Shown here piece after piece: positions 42,290-51,017 of a stretch of 57,232 bases of DNA (its first letter is position 1; each line of letters begins with the position of its first letter). The notes beneath the pieces were generated by a model that saw only the letters and a program-made list of their open reading frames with translations, was not told where the DNA came from and searched no databases. Origin of the DNA: an uncultured Thermomicrobia bacterium (lineage in GTDB: Bacteria; Chloroflexota; Chloroflexia; Thermomicrobiales; JALYUS01); assembly GCA_937968015.1 (NCBI GenBank), contig CALBSO010000124.1:1-57232 (forward strand), in the 5' to 3' direction. Made by a program: the position numbers and the translations under genes.

Positions 42290-44001
42290 TAGTATGCGCC
42301 GAGGCGCGGCGTGAAGGTCAGAACCACCGCGCCGCCGCCGAGCGGGCTTGGTTCCAGCGAGACGGTGCCGCGCAAGTCCGTGGAGACGAGGTTTTGCGTG
42401 ATTTGCAAGCCAAGCCCGCCATCCACTTCGGCGCGGAAGCCGGGCGGGAACCCCTTGCCGTCGTCCTCGACACGCACCGTGACCTGACCGTCCAACAGGC
42501 CGATCGTCACGTTCACCACGCCGTGCATCCGCCCTTCCAGGCCGTGCAGCACGGCGTTCGCCACGAGTTCATTTATCAGGATCGCCAGCACCGTCGCCTC
42601 CCGCGAGGAGACTTCCGCCGGTTCGCCCGCGACAACAAACTCATACTCTGCGCCCGGTGGCAGGAGCGTCGTCGCGGCCTCATCAGTGACGAGTTTCGCC
42701 ACCTCATTGACCGTCGTGATACCGATATCTTCGCGCGTCAGGAGATCATGCACGGCGGCGATGGAACGGATACGGTTGACTGCCTCCTTGAGCGGCAAGG
42801 CCCATGCCTGCTCGCCCGCCCGCCGGACATGCATCGAGAGGAGCGCGGCGACGGTCTGCAAGTTGTTGCGGACGCGGTGATGCATCTCCTGTAACAAGGC
42901 CGATTTGCTCGTCAGCGACCGGCGCGCGTCATCGTAGAGCCGCGCCTGCTCAATGGCGATGGCGGCGGTGTTGCAGAAGGATTCCAGGAGATCAACCTGA
43001 TCGCGGCTCGGGCCGTTCCCTGCGTCGAAATGGAGGCAGATACCGCCAATCATGCCGTGCGCGGTGCGGAGCGGGATACAGAAGACTGTCTCCTCGCTCG
43101 CGCCGTCATCCGCGTCGGCGGGCACGACGGGCGGCACATCGCGGTCATCGCGGGCGGAGATCTGCATCGCCCGCCGGACCGCTTCCTTCCGCATCTCCTC
43201 ACGGACCGGCGCGCCCTCACCGCTCGTCGCCTCATACCCGGCGAGGAAGGTCAGGCTCTCGCCATCCGGCCCGAGTTCGTACATACTGACGACATCCGCC
43301 TGGCCGAGCACCGCCGCCTGCTCCGCGATCGTTTCCAGCACCCGTGTGAGGTCCAGCGTGCTGGTGACGACGGCGGTGACCTTCTGCAACGTCTGGAGTT
43401 CGGCGACCTTCCGGTGCAACGCGACATCGGTCGCTTGGTACAGCCGTGCATGGTCAATGGCGATGGCGAGTTCCCCCGCGACGGTGGTCAGGAAGGCGAG
43501 GTCGTCATCGCCGAGCACGCGGCTGTCGCGGAAATGGAGATTGAGTACGCCGACTAACCGGCCAACTGCGGGGAGGAACATCGGCACGGAAACATGCGCG
43601 CGCAAGTGCCCGTCATTGAGGAATGGCGCCTGGATATAGGCAGGGTGCATGTGGGCATCCGGCGTCGCGATGATCGTTTGCTGCCGCGCTGCAAGGCCGG
43701 TGATCCCCTCGCCGATGCCGAGGGTAACCCGGCCAATCGCCTCCTCCGGCAACCCGACGACGGCGGAGAGGACGAGGAGCGCGCGCTCCTCGTCGTACAG
43801 ATAGACGCTGCACGCATCGCTCCGCATGACCGCCGCGGCCGTCGTCACGACCGTCTCCAGCATGGGGTTAAGATCGAGCGTTGAAGCGGCGGCGTGGTGA
43901 ATTCGGTGGAGTGCATCGAGCCGGGCGACTTGCCGCAGCAGTGACTCACGTTCCCGCGTCGCCGGGTTAGTTGAAGAACGATCCTCGATAGTCGGTGTCA
44001 T
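42289..44001 (-). CDS. GAF-GAF sensor histidine kinase (HisKA_2/HWE-like)
   Basis: A 570-residue cytoplasmic kinase. Two GAF domains (about 30-190 and 205-365) precede a HisKA_2 dimerisation box with EMHHRVRNNLQTVAALLSM, the phospho-accepting His lying in HHRVRNN. The ATPase domain has the N box INELVANAVLHG and the G1 motif VEDDGKGFP. It resembles PdtaS-type orphan kinases, often paired with ANTAR regulators. No response regulator gene is adjacent. There is no membrane segment, so the signal is cytoplasmic. ATG 44001 follows GAGGGG. Confidence 0.9.
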   Translation of the reverse strand: MTPTIEDRSSTNPATRERESLLRQVARLDALHRIHHAAASTLDLNPMLETVVTTAAAVMRSDACSVYLYDEERALLVLSAVVGLPEEAIGRVTLGIGEGITGLAARQQTIIATPDAHMHPAYIQAPFLNDGHLRAHVSVPMFLPAVGRLVGVLNLHFRDSRVLGDDDLAFLTTVAGELAIAIDHARLYQATDVALHRKVAELQTLQKVTAVVTSTLDLTRVLETIAEQAAVLGQADVVSMYELGPDGESLTFLAGYEATSGEGAPVREEMRKEAVRRAMQISARDDRDVPPVVPADADDGASEETVFCIPLRTAHGMIGGICLHFDAGNGPSRDQVDLLESFCNTAAIAIEQARLYDDARRSLTSKSALLQEMHHRVRNNLQTVAALLSMHVRRAGEQAWALPLKEAVNRIRSIAAVHDLLTREDIGITTVNEVAKLVTDEAATTLLPPGAEYEFVVAGEPAEVSSREATVLAILINELVANAVLHGLEGRMHGVVNVTIGLLDGQVTVRVEDDGKGFPPGFRAEVDGGLGLQITQNLVSTDLRGTVSLEPSPLGGGAVVLTFTPRLGAY

Positions 44002-44175
44002 GCGGCGACCCCTCACACACTTGGCATTTCTGTCGCTGCCAGTGTAGCAGTTTGCATCAATCGCGACATCCATGCACAATCCTGTACCGGCTGCACCGTT
44101 CAGGTTGTACGTGCGGTGAGGTAGTGGGGTGGGGCGCGGACACGATCAGGCAGGTGTATGGGGAGGGGTTTACCA

Positions 44176-46125
44176 ATGACCTTCGGCGATCATCGCGGAC
44201 TGCGCCACCACGCGGTCCTCATCCTCTTTTTGTTGCTGACGTTGCTTCCGGCGGTGCATTCTCCCGCTCCGGCCTCCGCCGCGCTCACCGATCCCTACCC
44301 CGACCGTGACGGCTTCTTCGGCGTCGTCGGGCGCGATCCATACTATGAGTGGAACACCGACACCGTCCACTTCAACAATGATGTGAATAGGACGGTGCTG
44401 GAACATATCGTCAAGGAGATGGCGGCGTCCGGCGCGAAATGGGTGCGGATCGAGTTCTTCGCCGAATACGGCGATGTCTCCGGCCCCGGTAGGATGCCCT
44501 ATGAGAAATATGACTGGTTCCTCACCGACCTCTGCCGACGCTACAACATGAATGTGCTCGGCCTCCTCTCCTACGGCATCGTGCGCGACACGAACTACAC
44601 CTACATCCTCAACAAGGTAAACGACCCCACCGATCGTCCTGATGGCTCCAATCCGTTCATCCGCGGCTTCGCTGACCGCGCGACGGAGATCGCCGGGCAT
44701 TATGCCGGATACGTCAACGCCTGGGAGATCATTAACGAGCCGAATCAGAATTCCCAACTGGACTTCATCACGAAGGGGCAGCAGCAGCGCATCTTCCCTG
44801 ACCGGATGGCGGCGATCATGTCGCTGACCTACCCGCGTCTCAAGAACATCAGCCCGAGCGTACCCGTCCTCCTCGGCGGCCTCATCAACACCGCCGGCGC
44901 CTACCCGGACAATTACGACATCCCGTACCTCCGGCAACTCTACAGTTCGCCGATCATCAAAGGCCGGGGGGCGCCGTGGGATGTCGTCGCGGATCATCCG
45001 TATGAACTGAAAGCGGCCGACATTCCCGGCCATGTGCGCGACATGCACCGAGTGATGGAGCAGGCAGGCGAGGGCTTCAAAAAGATTTGGGTCACCGAAT
45101 TCGGCATGCAAGCGGCCGCACCGCCAGTACCGGAGTCGGGCCTTATCCCCGTCACGGATGATGAGGCGAAACAATCGGCGTACCTCAACGATACGCTCTC
45201 GGCGCTCGCCGCGATGCGCGACATCGTCGAGCGCGCCTTCTGGTTCAAGTTGGAGGACTTCACGATCAAAGAACAAGGGGGGCAGGAGACACACTGGGGT
45301 TTGTTCGCCTTCCGCCGCGATGGCGACCATCCCGGCGAGCCGTGGCCGCGCAAGGACGCGCTGCGCGCATATGCGAGCATCGCGCGCCCGTCCGCCCTCC
45401 CCACCGCGCCGGAGGATGTGAACAAACCGACCGCCCCCGACGCCAAATGGTTTCCCGACACCAAACACTGGCTCGCCGGGCCGTTCCGCCTCTACTGGGA
45501 GCGCTACGGCGGTGTCGAGCGGTTCGGCCTGCCACGGACGAGCGTCTACACCTCGGCGGGCCGGGTCGTGCAGATTTTCGAGCGCGCGCGCTTCGAGTTC
45601 CACGACGAGTTCGCGGGAACGCCGAACGAGGTGCTCCTCACCCTCCTTGGTAGCGTGACGACGCACAATCGCACCTTCCCAACCGTGCCTCGCCCTCAAT
45701 TCGACAGCGATGTCTATTTTCCATCCCCCAGCGCCCCGACGCCGCCATCCACACCGACTCCGTCACCCACATCGAAGCCGACGACGTTACCGAGTGGCAC
45801 GCCGGGCGCGTCAAAGACTGCACCCCTGACGCCCACGCTCCCACCGTCACCGCCTTTCTCCGGCATGTACTTCACCGAGACCTCACATACGCTCACCGGG
45901 CCGTTCCTCCGGTTCTGGAGACAGGGTGGCGGCCTCGCAGTCTTCGGCTATCCGATCAGCGAGCCGACCGTTGAGAAGAACGCCGACGACGGCAAATTGT
46001 ACACGGTCCAATACTTCGAGCGGACCCGATTGGAGTATCACCCGGAGTTCACGGATAACCCCTTACCAGTGCTCGAAGGTCTCCTGGGCAACGATCTCAT
46101 CCGCAGCGGCGGCTGGTGGCGGTAA
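44176..46125 (+). CDS. Secreted glycoside-hydrolase-like protein with two C-terminal FGYPIS/QYFER repeats
   Basis: 649 residues. A signal peptide (about 1-36) is followed by a (beta/alpha)8-type domain (about 40-410) with the GH-A clan pair: acid/base E188 in WEIINEPNQ and nucleophile E308 in IWVTEFGMQ. Then come a repeat unit (about 428-500: HWLAGPFRLYW, FGLPRTS, IFERARFEFHDEF), a Pro/Thr/Ser linker and a second unit (HTLTGPFLRFW, FGYPIS, QYFERTRLEYHPEF). Probably a secreted glycanase with wall- or carbohydrate-binding repeats; the substrate is unknown. ATG 44176 follows GGGGAGGGG. Confidence 0.85.
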   Translation: MTFGDHRGLRHHAVLILFLLLTLLPAVHSPAPASAALTDPYPDRDGFFGVVGRDPYYEWNTDTVHFNNDVNRTVLEHIVKEMAASGAKWVRIEFFAEYGDVSGPGRMPYEKYDWFLTDLCRRYNMNVLGLLSYGIVRDTNYTYILNKVNDPTDRPDGSNPFIRGFADRATEIAGHYAGYVNAWEIINEPNQNSQLDFITKGQQQRIFPDRMAAIMSLTYPRLKNISPSVPVLLGGLINTAGAYPDNYDIPYLRQLYSSPIIKGRGAPWDVVADHPYELKAADIPGHVRDMHRVMEQAGEGFKKIWVTEFGMQAAAPPVPESGLIPVTDDEAKQSAYLNDTLSALAAMRDIVERAFWFKLEDFTIKEQGGQETHWGLFAFRRDGDHPGEPWPRKDALRAYASIARPSALPTAPEDVNKPTAPDAKWFPDTKHWLAGPFRLYWERYGGVERFGLPRTSVYTSAGRVVQIFERARFEFHDEFAGTPNEVLLTLLGSVTTHNRTFPTVPRPQFDSDVYFPSPSAPTPPSTPTPSPTSKPTTLPSGTPGASKTAPLTPTLPPSPPFSGMYFTETSHTLTGPFLRFWRQGGGLAVFGYPISEPTVEKNADDGKLYTVQYFERTRLEYHPEFTDNPLPVLEGLLGNDLIRSGGWWR

Positions 46126-46138
46126 CGCCGGGTAGCGA

Positions 46139-46181
46139 GTGACGAGTAACGAGAAGGATCAACTCCCTCGTTACTCGTTAC
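46139..46181. terminator. Stem-loop between convergent genes
   Basis: GTGACGAGTAACGAG pairs with CTCGTTACTCGTTAC (14 of 15) around a 13-nt loop. It contains the stop codon of the minus-strand gene and starts 14 nt behind the plus-strand gene. The arms are themselves built of ACGAGTA units. Confidence 0.65.
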
Positions 46182-46756
46182 TTCGGTCGCCCGGTGAGGC
46201 GGAGTTTGCCATTCAGGACTTCCACGCGATCCACGAAGATCGGCAGATTGTCATTGATGAGCGCATCGTTCTGGATATTGGCCACGATCTGGTCCGTGAT
46301 ACTGCCCGGCAGCGGGAAGCGTCCACTCTCGACCCGTTCGACGCGGAGTTTCAATTTGCCATTCTCCGCTGTCGGCACCGCGACTACGACGAGGTCTACG
46401 CGTACCGGGAAACTGTCGCTCTTCGTCTTGCCACCCGCGTAGACCCGGCCATCATGCACGGAGACCTGTGGGTTCTGGATGTCCGCGCCGATCGTATCGC
46501 GCTGCTCGCGCACGGTCTGGGCGAATTTCGAGGTCAGTTCTTCGTCGGTCAGTTCCACCGTCACGGCGGTATTGGGGGGGGCATTGACGATCTGATTGAC
46601 TTTCGTGTCGAAGTTGCGCGCTGCCGCGGCGCTGACCGGCACGGTCGTCTCGGCAATGCGCGTTGGCGCCGGGCGCGTGACGAAGAAGTAGACCGCGCCG
46701 AGCGCCATGACCGCGCCGAGGACGATAGCAGTCAGGAAAATCAGGCAACCGCGCAT
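46178..46756 (-). CDS. Membrane-anchored DUF2140-like (YpmS) protein
   Basis: 192 residues. One N-terminal helix (about 5-27) is followed by an extracytoplasmic alpha/beta domain with VELTDEELTSKF, VSVHDGRVYAGGK and DRVEVLNGKLRLTGRP, a lipid/ligand-binding-like pattern seen in YpmS/DUF2140 proteins. No enzymatic motif is visible. ATG 46756 follows AAAGGAGAA; the frame extends upstream to 47467 only as an artefact of GC-rich sequence. It diverges from the DM13 gene. Confidence 0.78.
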   Translation of the reverse strand: MRGCLIFLTAIVLGAVMALGAVYFFVTRPAPTRIAETTVPVSAAAARNFDTKVNQIVNAPPNTAVTVELTDEELTSKFAQTVREQRDTIGADIQNPQVSVHDGRVYAGGKTKSDSFPVRVDLVVVAVPTAENGKLKLRVERVESGRFPLPGSITDQIVANIQNDALINDNLPIFVDRVEVLNGKLRLTGRPK

Positions 46757-46863
46757 CGCTTCTCCTTTGATCGTGATCGCATCCAACTCACCGGCAGTAT
46801 CCTCTGCATGGTGCGTACCGGGCGCGATTGTAATCGTTTCGTCACCCGCATGTTCGCGGATTG

Positions 46864-46873
46864 ATCGTACGAT
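46864..46873. promoter_or_regulatory. Palindrome and possible -10 ahead of the DM13 gene
   Basis: ATCGTACGAT is a perfect 10-bp palindrome; it abuts a -10-like TATACT (46873-46878). It could be an operator, but no good -35 box is seen and a 10-bp palindrome may occur by chance. Confidence 0.3.
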
Positions 46874-46919
46874 ATACTGTAATGAGCGATAGGAATGTGT
46901 ATCGAGGGAGGTAGACCAC

Positions 46920-47573
46920 ATGGCGACGATGACCGACCGCCAACCCGGCGACAGCAAACCACGCGACGCTCGCCCCTTCTGGCGCAAGCACTTCTTCAAA
47001 CTGACCCTATTGCCCCTCGGCGCGATCATCGCGCTCTGGTTCCTCGTTATCCAGCCACGGACGAGCAAGACGGTGAACGAGGCGTTTCCGACGGCAGCGC
47101 CCGCACCAACCACCGTGACCGCCGCGCAGCCTGTCGCGACGACTGCGGCGACGATCGCTCCGGTGGCGACCGTCGCACCAGCAGCGGCCGCGCGACCGCC
47201 GGTCGTTGGACAGACCCAGATCGCGCCAACCGCCGCGCCGACGAACGCGCCCGCCGCAACCGGCCCGGTCGCCGTGAAGAGCGGAAACTTCGTCAAGGTC
47301 GAGCATGACGGGTCCGGGAAGGCGACGATCTTCAAGCAGCCGGACGGCTCATATATCCTCCGCCTCGAAAATCTCGACCTCACGAACGGCCCGGACTTGC
47401 GTGTCCGCCTGCTCAGCGCGAACGGCGACAGTCTCGATCTCGGCGGGCTGAAGGGCAACAAGGGCAATCAGAATTACGACCTCCCAGCCGGGTTCGATCC
47501 CACGAAATACGACACTGCCGATATCTGGTGCCGCGCCTTCAAGGTGCAATTCAACAAAGCGGCGCTCTCCTAA
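46920..47573 (+). CDS. DM13 domain membrane-anchored protein
   Basis: 217 residues. A short cytoplasmic N-terminus, one helix (about 27-46), an Ala/Thr/Pro-rich spacer (about 55-115), then a DM13 domain (about 118-217) with SGKATIFKQPDGSYILRLEN, NGPDLRVRL and a C-terminal IWCRAFKVQFNKA, whose Cys is the conserved DM13 residue. DM13 domains are suggested to act in redox or electron transfer near the cell surface. ATG 46920 follows GGAGG. Confidence 0.85.
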   Translation: MATMTDRQPGDSKPRDARPFWRKHFFKLTLLPLGAIIALWFLVIQPRTSKTVNEAFPTAAPAPTTVTAAQPVATTAATIAPVATVAPAAAARPPVVGQTQIAPTAAPTNAPAATGPVAVKSGNFVKVEHDGSGKATIFKQPDGSYILRLENLDLTNGPDLRVRLLSANGDSLDLGGLKGNKGNQNYDLPAGFDPTKYDTADIWCRAFKVQFNKAALS

Positions 47574-47605
47574 CGTCTATTCCTTCCCTCTCCTTCCTCC
47601 TTTCC

Positions 47606-47639
47606 GCCAGGCCGGGGCAGCAATGCTCCGGTCTGGCGC
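47606..47639. terminator. GNRA-looped terminator hairpin
   Basis: CGCCAGGCCGGGGCA and TGCTCCGGTCTGGCG form a 15-bp stem (two G-U on the plus RNA) closed by a GCAA tetraloop, between the convergent DM13 and MFS genes. There is no T run. Confidence 0.65.
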
Positions 47640-47654
47640 GTCAGGGAATGGAGG

Positions 47655-48962
47655 TCACGCCCGCGACGATTGCATCGCCGGGCCGAGGCCCAGTCGTGCT
47701 CGTTCGGCGAGGCGGCGCTGGAAATAGACCTGGAACATACCGACACTGAGGGCGAGGAAGACTGAGTAGATAATAAAGACCGTCGCGTATGAGTCGGTCG
47801 CGCGGATCACCCGGCCCGCGATGATACTCGTCACCGCCCATCCCGCGTTCCAGAGGACGGAGCGGATGCTGAAGACATACGCCCGCTGCCGCGCCGGCAA
47901 GAGATCGGCGATAAACGTGGAGTCAATCGGCCACGACATATTGATGCTCGTGACGCGCAGCGCGTGGGCCGGAACCGCCAGCGCGAGATGGGGAACGAAG
48001 ATCATCGCGACAAACAACGGCAACGGCGAGATGCGCAGGATGCCGACGGTTTTGAGCGCGCCGAACTTCGCCGAGACAACCGGCCCGGTCAGCCCAACGA
48101 TTGCCGCGATGAGGGCAGCGACTGCATAGATGTAGCCGACAACCTGCGTGCTTGCGCCGAGCCGTTTCAGGTAGACATTGTAAAACGGTATGACCGCGCC
48201 GGAGGCGACCGCGAGCAACCCTCCGGAGATGATAAAAACGGAGAAATCGGCCCGCCGCGTCCCGGTCTCTTTCTTCGCCTCGATAGGCGTCTGTCGTCGG
48301 ACGCTCGCCATCTCGCCGCGTTGTTCACCTTCCCCGGCGTGCATGCGGAGCAGTGGAATGAGCGCCAACCCCGCGATGGCGACGCCAACCATCAATGTGG
48401 CGCGGTAGGACCCAACCGACCCGGTCGCCAGGACTGGAAAGAAGAGCACGATCAGTTTCGGCAGCAGGCCGCCGCCGAGGTTGCCGAGCGTGGCGCTGAG
48501 CGCCTGCGAGGAATAGACGATTGCTGAGGCATGTTGCCGCGTCTCGTTTGTCGTCCGTTCGAGCACAATCAGCATCGTCGGGCTGGAGAAGAACGAGGTG
48601 CCAATTCCTTGCAGGCCAGCGAAGACGAGGAGAATCAGCGTATCGCTCGAAAGGGTCAGGCCAACACTTGTCAAGCAAAAGACGACGAAGCCAAACACGA
48701 CGACGATCCACGGGCCATGCCGGTTGACGATCGGGCCAATTGCCAGCGCCGCGCCCGCGATCGCGATGGTATTGACCGCCGTGAAGGTGCCGATGAAGTC
48801 TTCCCTGAGGCCGATCCGGTTCAGATAGAGATTGTAGAGGACCTGAAAGACGCCGATATTGAGATAGCCGATCAGCGTGAAGAGAATGTATAAGCGCATG
48901 TCGTGGCTGAAGGCGCGAACGGTGCGCGCGTATCCCTTGATGCCACCGGGCGCTGCCGCCAT
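47655..48962 (-). CDS. MFS transporter
   Basis: A 435-residue, 12-helix major facilitator. It begins with LYILFTLIGYLNIGVFQVLYN, has a loop 2-3 of the form PIVNRHGPWIVVV, a central basic loop (residues about 190-230) and FIADLLPARQRAYVFSIRSV in the second half. The substrate is unknown. The open frame reaches 49235, but ATG 48962 follows GGGAGGGAG and starts at the family's usual N-terminus. It diverges from the MgtC gene. Confidence 0.86.
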   Translation of the reverse strand: MAAAPGGIKGYARTVRAFSHDMRLYILFTLIGYLNIGVFQVLYNLYLNRIGLREDFIGTFTAVNTIAIAGAALAIGPIVNRHGPWIVVVFGFVVFCLTSVGLTLSSDTLILLVFAGLQGIGTSFFSSPTMLIVLERTTNETRQHASAIVYSSQALSATLGNLGGGLLPKLIVLFFPVLATGSVGSYRATLMVGVAIAGLALIPLLRMHAGEGEQRGEMASVRRQTPIEAKKETGTRRADFSVFIISGGLLAVASGAVIPFYNVYLKRLGASTQVVGYIYAVAALIAAIVGLTGPVVSAKFGALKTVGILRISPLPLFVAMIFVPHLALAVPAHALRVTSINMSWPIDSTFIADLLPARQRAYVFSIRSVLWNAGWAVTSIIAGRVIRATDSYATVFIIYSVFLALSVGMFQVYFQRRLAERARLGLGPAMQSSRA

Positions 48963-49123
48963 GCGTTGTGCTCCCTCCCCATGTTCTCCGGGAAATCCGC
49001 GCCATCGCAACGCGCCCCACGCTATCATCTCCGCCGCGCGCGCGCAATCAATCGCTTGGCACGCTACAATGTGCTGAGCAGACGATGAAAAGATGCGCAT
49101 AGGACCAGGAGAGCGAGGATGCA

Positions 49124-49582
49124 GTGGCGTTGAGCGAGTGGGATGCGCTCGTCCGTCTGGCGGTGGCGAGCGGGCTGACGGGACTGCTGGGCGCGGAACG
49201 GGAAATCCGCCACAAAGAAGCGGGGCTGCGCACATTCACCCTCGTCGGCGTTGGTGCGGCGCTCTTCACCGTCGTCGGCGCGCTACTGGCCGTGAGTAGC
49301 GGTGCGGACGCAACGCGCATTGCCGCGCAGATTGTCTCCGGCATTGGCTTCATCGGCGCGGGGCTGATCTTCCGTCAAGGCTCGCATACGAAGAACCTCA
49401 CGACAGCCGCGGGTGTCTGGGCGGCGGCAGGTATCGGCATGGCGGCAGGCGCGGGACTCTTCATCCTCGCCTGCGGCGCGACAGCGATTATGCTGCTCGC
49501 CGTCACCGTATATGGTGCGATCGAACGGCGGGTTGAGCATCGGGATCACAAACCGCGGCCACTGGAGACGGAAGAGTTGTGA
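49124..49582 (+). CDS. MgtC/SapB family membrane protein
   Basis: A 152-residue protein with four to five helices. The MgtC signature is GLTGLLGAEREIRHKEAGLRTFTLVGVGAALF, followed by RIAAQIVSGIGFIGAGLIFRQG and NLTTAAGVWAAAGIGMAAG. It lacks the C-terminal ACT-like domain of MgtC proper, so it is the short SapB-like form. Roles in Mg2+ limitation or ATP-synthase control are known only for other members. The start is GTG 49124. Its last 80 bp overlap the 3' end of the convergent O-antigen-ligase-like gene. Confidence 0.9.
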   Translation: MALSEWDALVRLAVASGLTGLLGAEREIRHKEAGLRTFTLVGVGAALFTVVGALLAVSSGADATRIAAQIVSGIGFIGAGLIFRQGSHTKNLTTAAGVWAAAGIGMAAGAGLFILACGATAIMLLAVTVYGAIERRVEHRDHKPRPLETEEL

Positions 49583-50996
49583 GCCGCAACGCCACCTCAC
49601 CCAATCCTGCGAAGGTCCAGAAGAGCGCCGCCATGTGCGGGAAGCCGAGATTGAAAAAATAGTGGTCGAGCGTCGCCGCGACGCAGGCCGCGACGACCGA
49701 TGCGGCGATAGCGAGCGTCAGTTCCCCGAATGGGTCATCCGCTGCCGCGCGTATCGCGCCACGGATGAGCCGCGCGACCAGTGCAACGAGCGCGACGAGA
49801 AAGAGCAGCAATCCGATGACTCCCGCCCGCTCCGCGACGGTAAGATAGACGCTCGATACGCCGGTCTGGAGATCAATGCGCGGTGCGCCCCCGAAGCCGA
49901 CGCCAAAGACTGGATAGTCGCGGATCAGTTGCAACGCATTGGCAAACTCGCGATAGCGCAGTTGCGTCGCGGCGTCCTGCCCGCGCAGTCCACCGGTCAG
50001 GCGCGACAGATAGCCCGCCCCAACACCGAACGCTGCCGCCGCGATACCGAGCGCGATCAGCGGCACGATCAGCCGCCGATAACGCAGCAGCGCCAGCATA
50101 CCGACGCCGACCGCCGCGCCGAGCCACGCCGCCCGCGACTGAGTCAGGAGCAGCGGCAGCCCGACCAGCGGCACAGTCACGATGCTCAGATGCCGGGCGA
50201 CGAGCGGGCGCGCCGCGATGGCCTGCCCGACCGCGAGGACGAGGACGAGCATCAGGAACCCGGCAAACGCATTCGGGTCCACGCCGGTGCCCGTCGCACG
50301 CCGCGCGAGAGCGGGGTTATCCTCGATATAGCGGACGACGCGGCTGGTTGGGTAGCCGACGACGCTGAGGCGGGTCAGAAGCCACGTCGTCAGCCCGACC
50401 GATAGCCATTGGAGGATGAGCGCGAGCGCCCCGGCGACGGCTCCCCCCACGACAAGCGCCGTCGTGAACCGCGCCACATCCCGCCGCTCCCGCAGCAGAT
50501 TGACGACGAGGATGACCATGCCGACGCCGAGCAGCAGTTTCAGATAGTCGTGCGCCGTCTGCGTCGTTGTGTTCCGGCCGGCACCGACGAGAAATGCGAC
50601 GAGTGTTGCCACAATGAAGAATCCGAGCGGCAGGAAGAGCGGCGTCGTGACGATCAGTTCACTACGGTCAAAACCGAGCCGGAGTGCCCAGACGGCGATC
50701 GTCAGCAGGATTGCGGCTTCGAGGAATGTGAAAGTCAGCCCGACCTTCACCGGCAGCGTCGCGTAGGGTAATACCGAGATCACCGCGACCGCCGCGTACA
50801 GCCCGACCCGCGCATCAAGCAGGATCGCGACGCCGCCGACAAGGGCGATGAGGAAAGCAAGCGGCAGAATTATGCCGACCCCAATCGCCAGTGCGCCGCC
50901 GAGCAACCCGGCAATGACCGCTCCACCGGCAAGGGCGGCGGGCGATCTCAGCCACCGACGCCATCGCGCGTCCATCCCTTTTGGGGTATGTGGCAT
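49503..50996 (-). CDS. O-antigen ligase/polymerase family membrane protein
   Basis: About 497 residues with 11-12 helices. The Wzy_C signature TQSRAAWLGAAVGVGMLALL lies in the second half, followed by a large external loop with YREFANALQLIRDYPVFGVGFG. Such proteins polymerise or ligate surface glycans from lipid carriers. A GTG at 51014 would couple it to the MBL gene 3 nt away; ATG 50996 is used here. The 3' end overlaps the convergent MgtC gene by 80 bp. Confidence 0.86.
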   Translation of the reverse strand: MPHTPKGMDARWRRWLRSPAALAGGAVIAGLLGGALAIGVGIILPLAFLIALVGGVAILLDARVGLYAAVAVISVLPYATLPVKVGLTFTFLEAAILLTIAVWALRLGFDRSELIVTTPLFLPLGFFIVATLVAFLVGAGRNTTTQTAHDYLKLLLGVGMVILVVNLLRERRDVARFTTALVVGGAVAGALALILQWLSVGLTTWLLTRLSVVGYPTSRVVRYIEDNPALARRATGTGVDPNAFAGFLMLVLVLAVGQAIAARPLVARHLSIVTVPLVGLPLLLTQSRAAWLGAAVGVGMLALLRYRRLIVPLIALGIAAAAFGVGAGYLSRLTGGLRGQDAATQLRYREFANALQLIRDYPVFGVGFGGAPRIDLQTGVSSVYLTVAERAGVIGLLLFLVALVALVARLIRGAIRAAADDPFGELTLAIAASVVAACVAATLDHYFFNLGFPHMAALFWTFAGLGEVALRLTTLPSPVAAVCDPDAQPAVRSHHIR

Positions 50997-51017
50997 CACT
51001 AGCGCTCTCGCCACCCG

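Noticed and set aside
44170..45699. 509-codon open frame antisense to the secreted GH-like gene
   Set aside because: The sense strand has a signal peptide and catalytic motifs; the antisense frame is open only because of GC-biased codon use.
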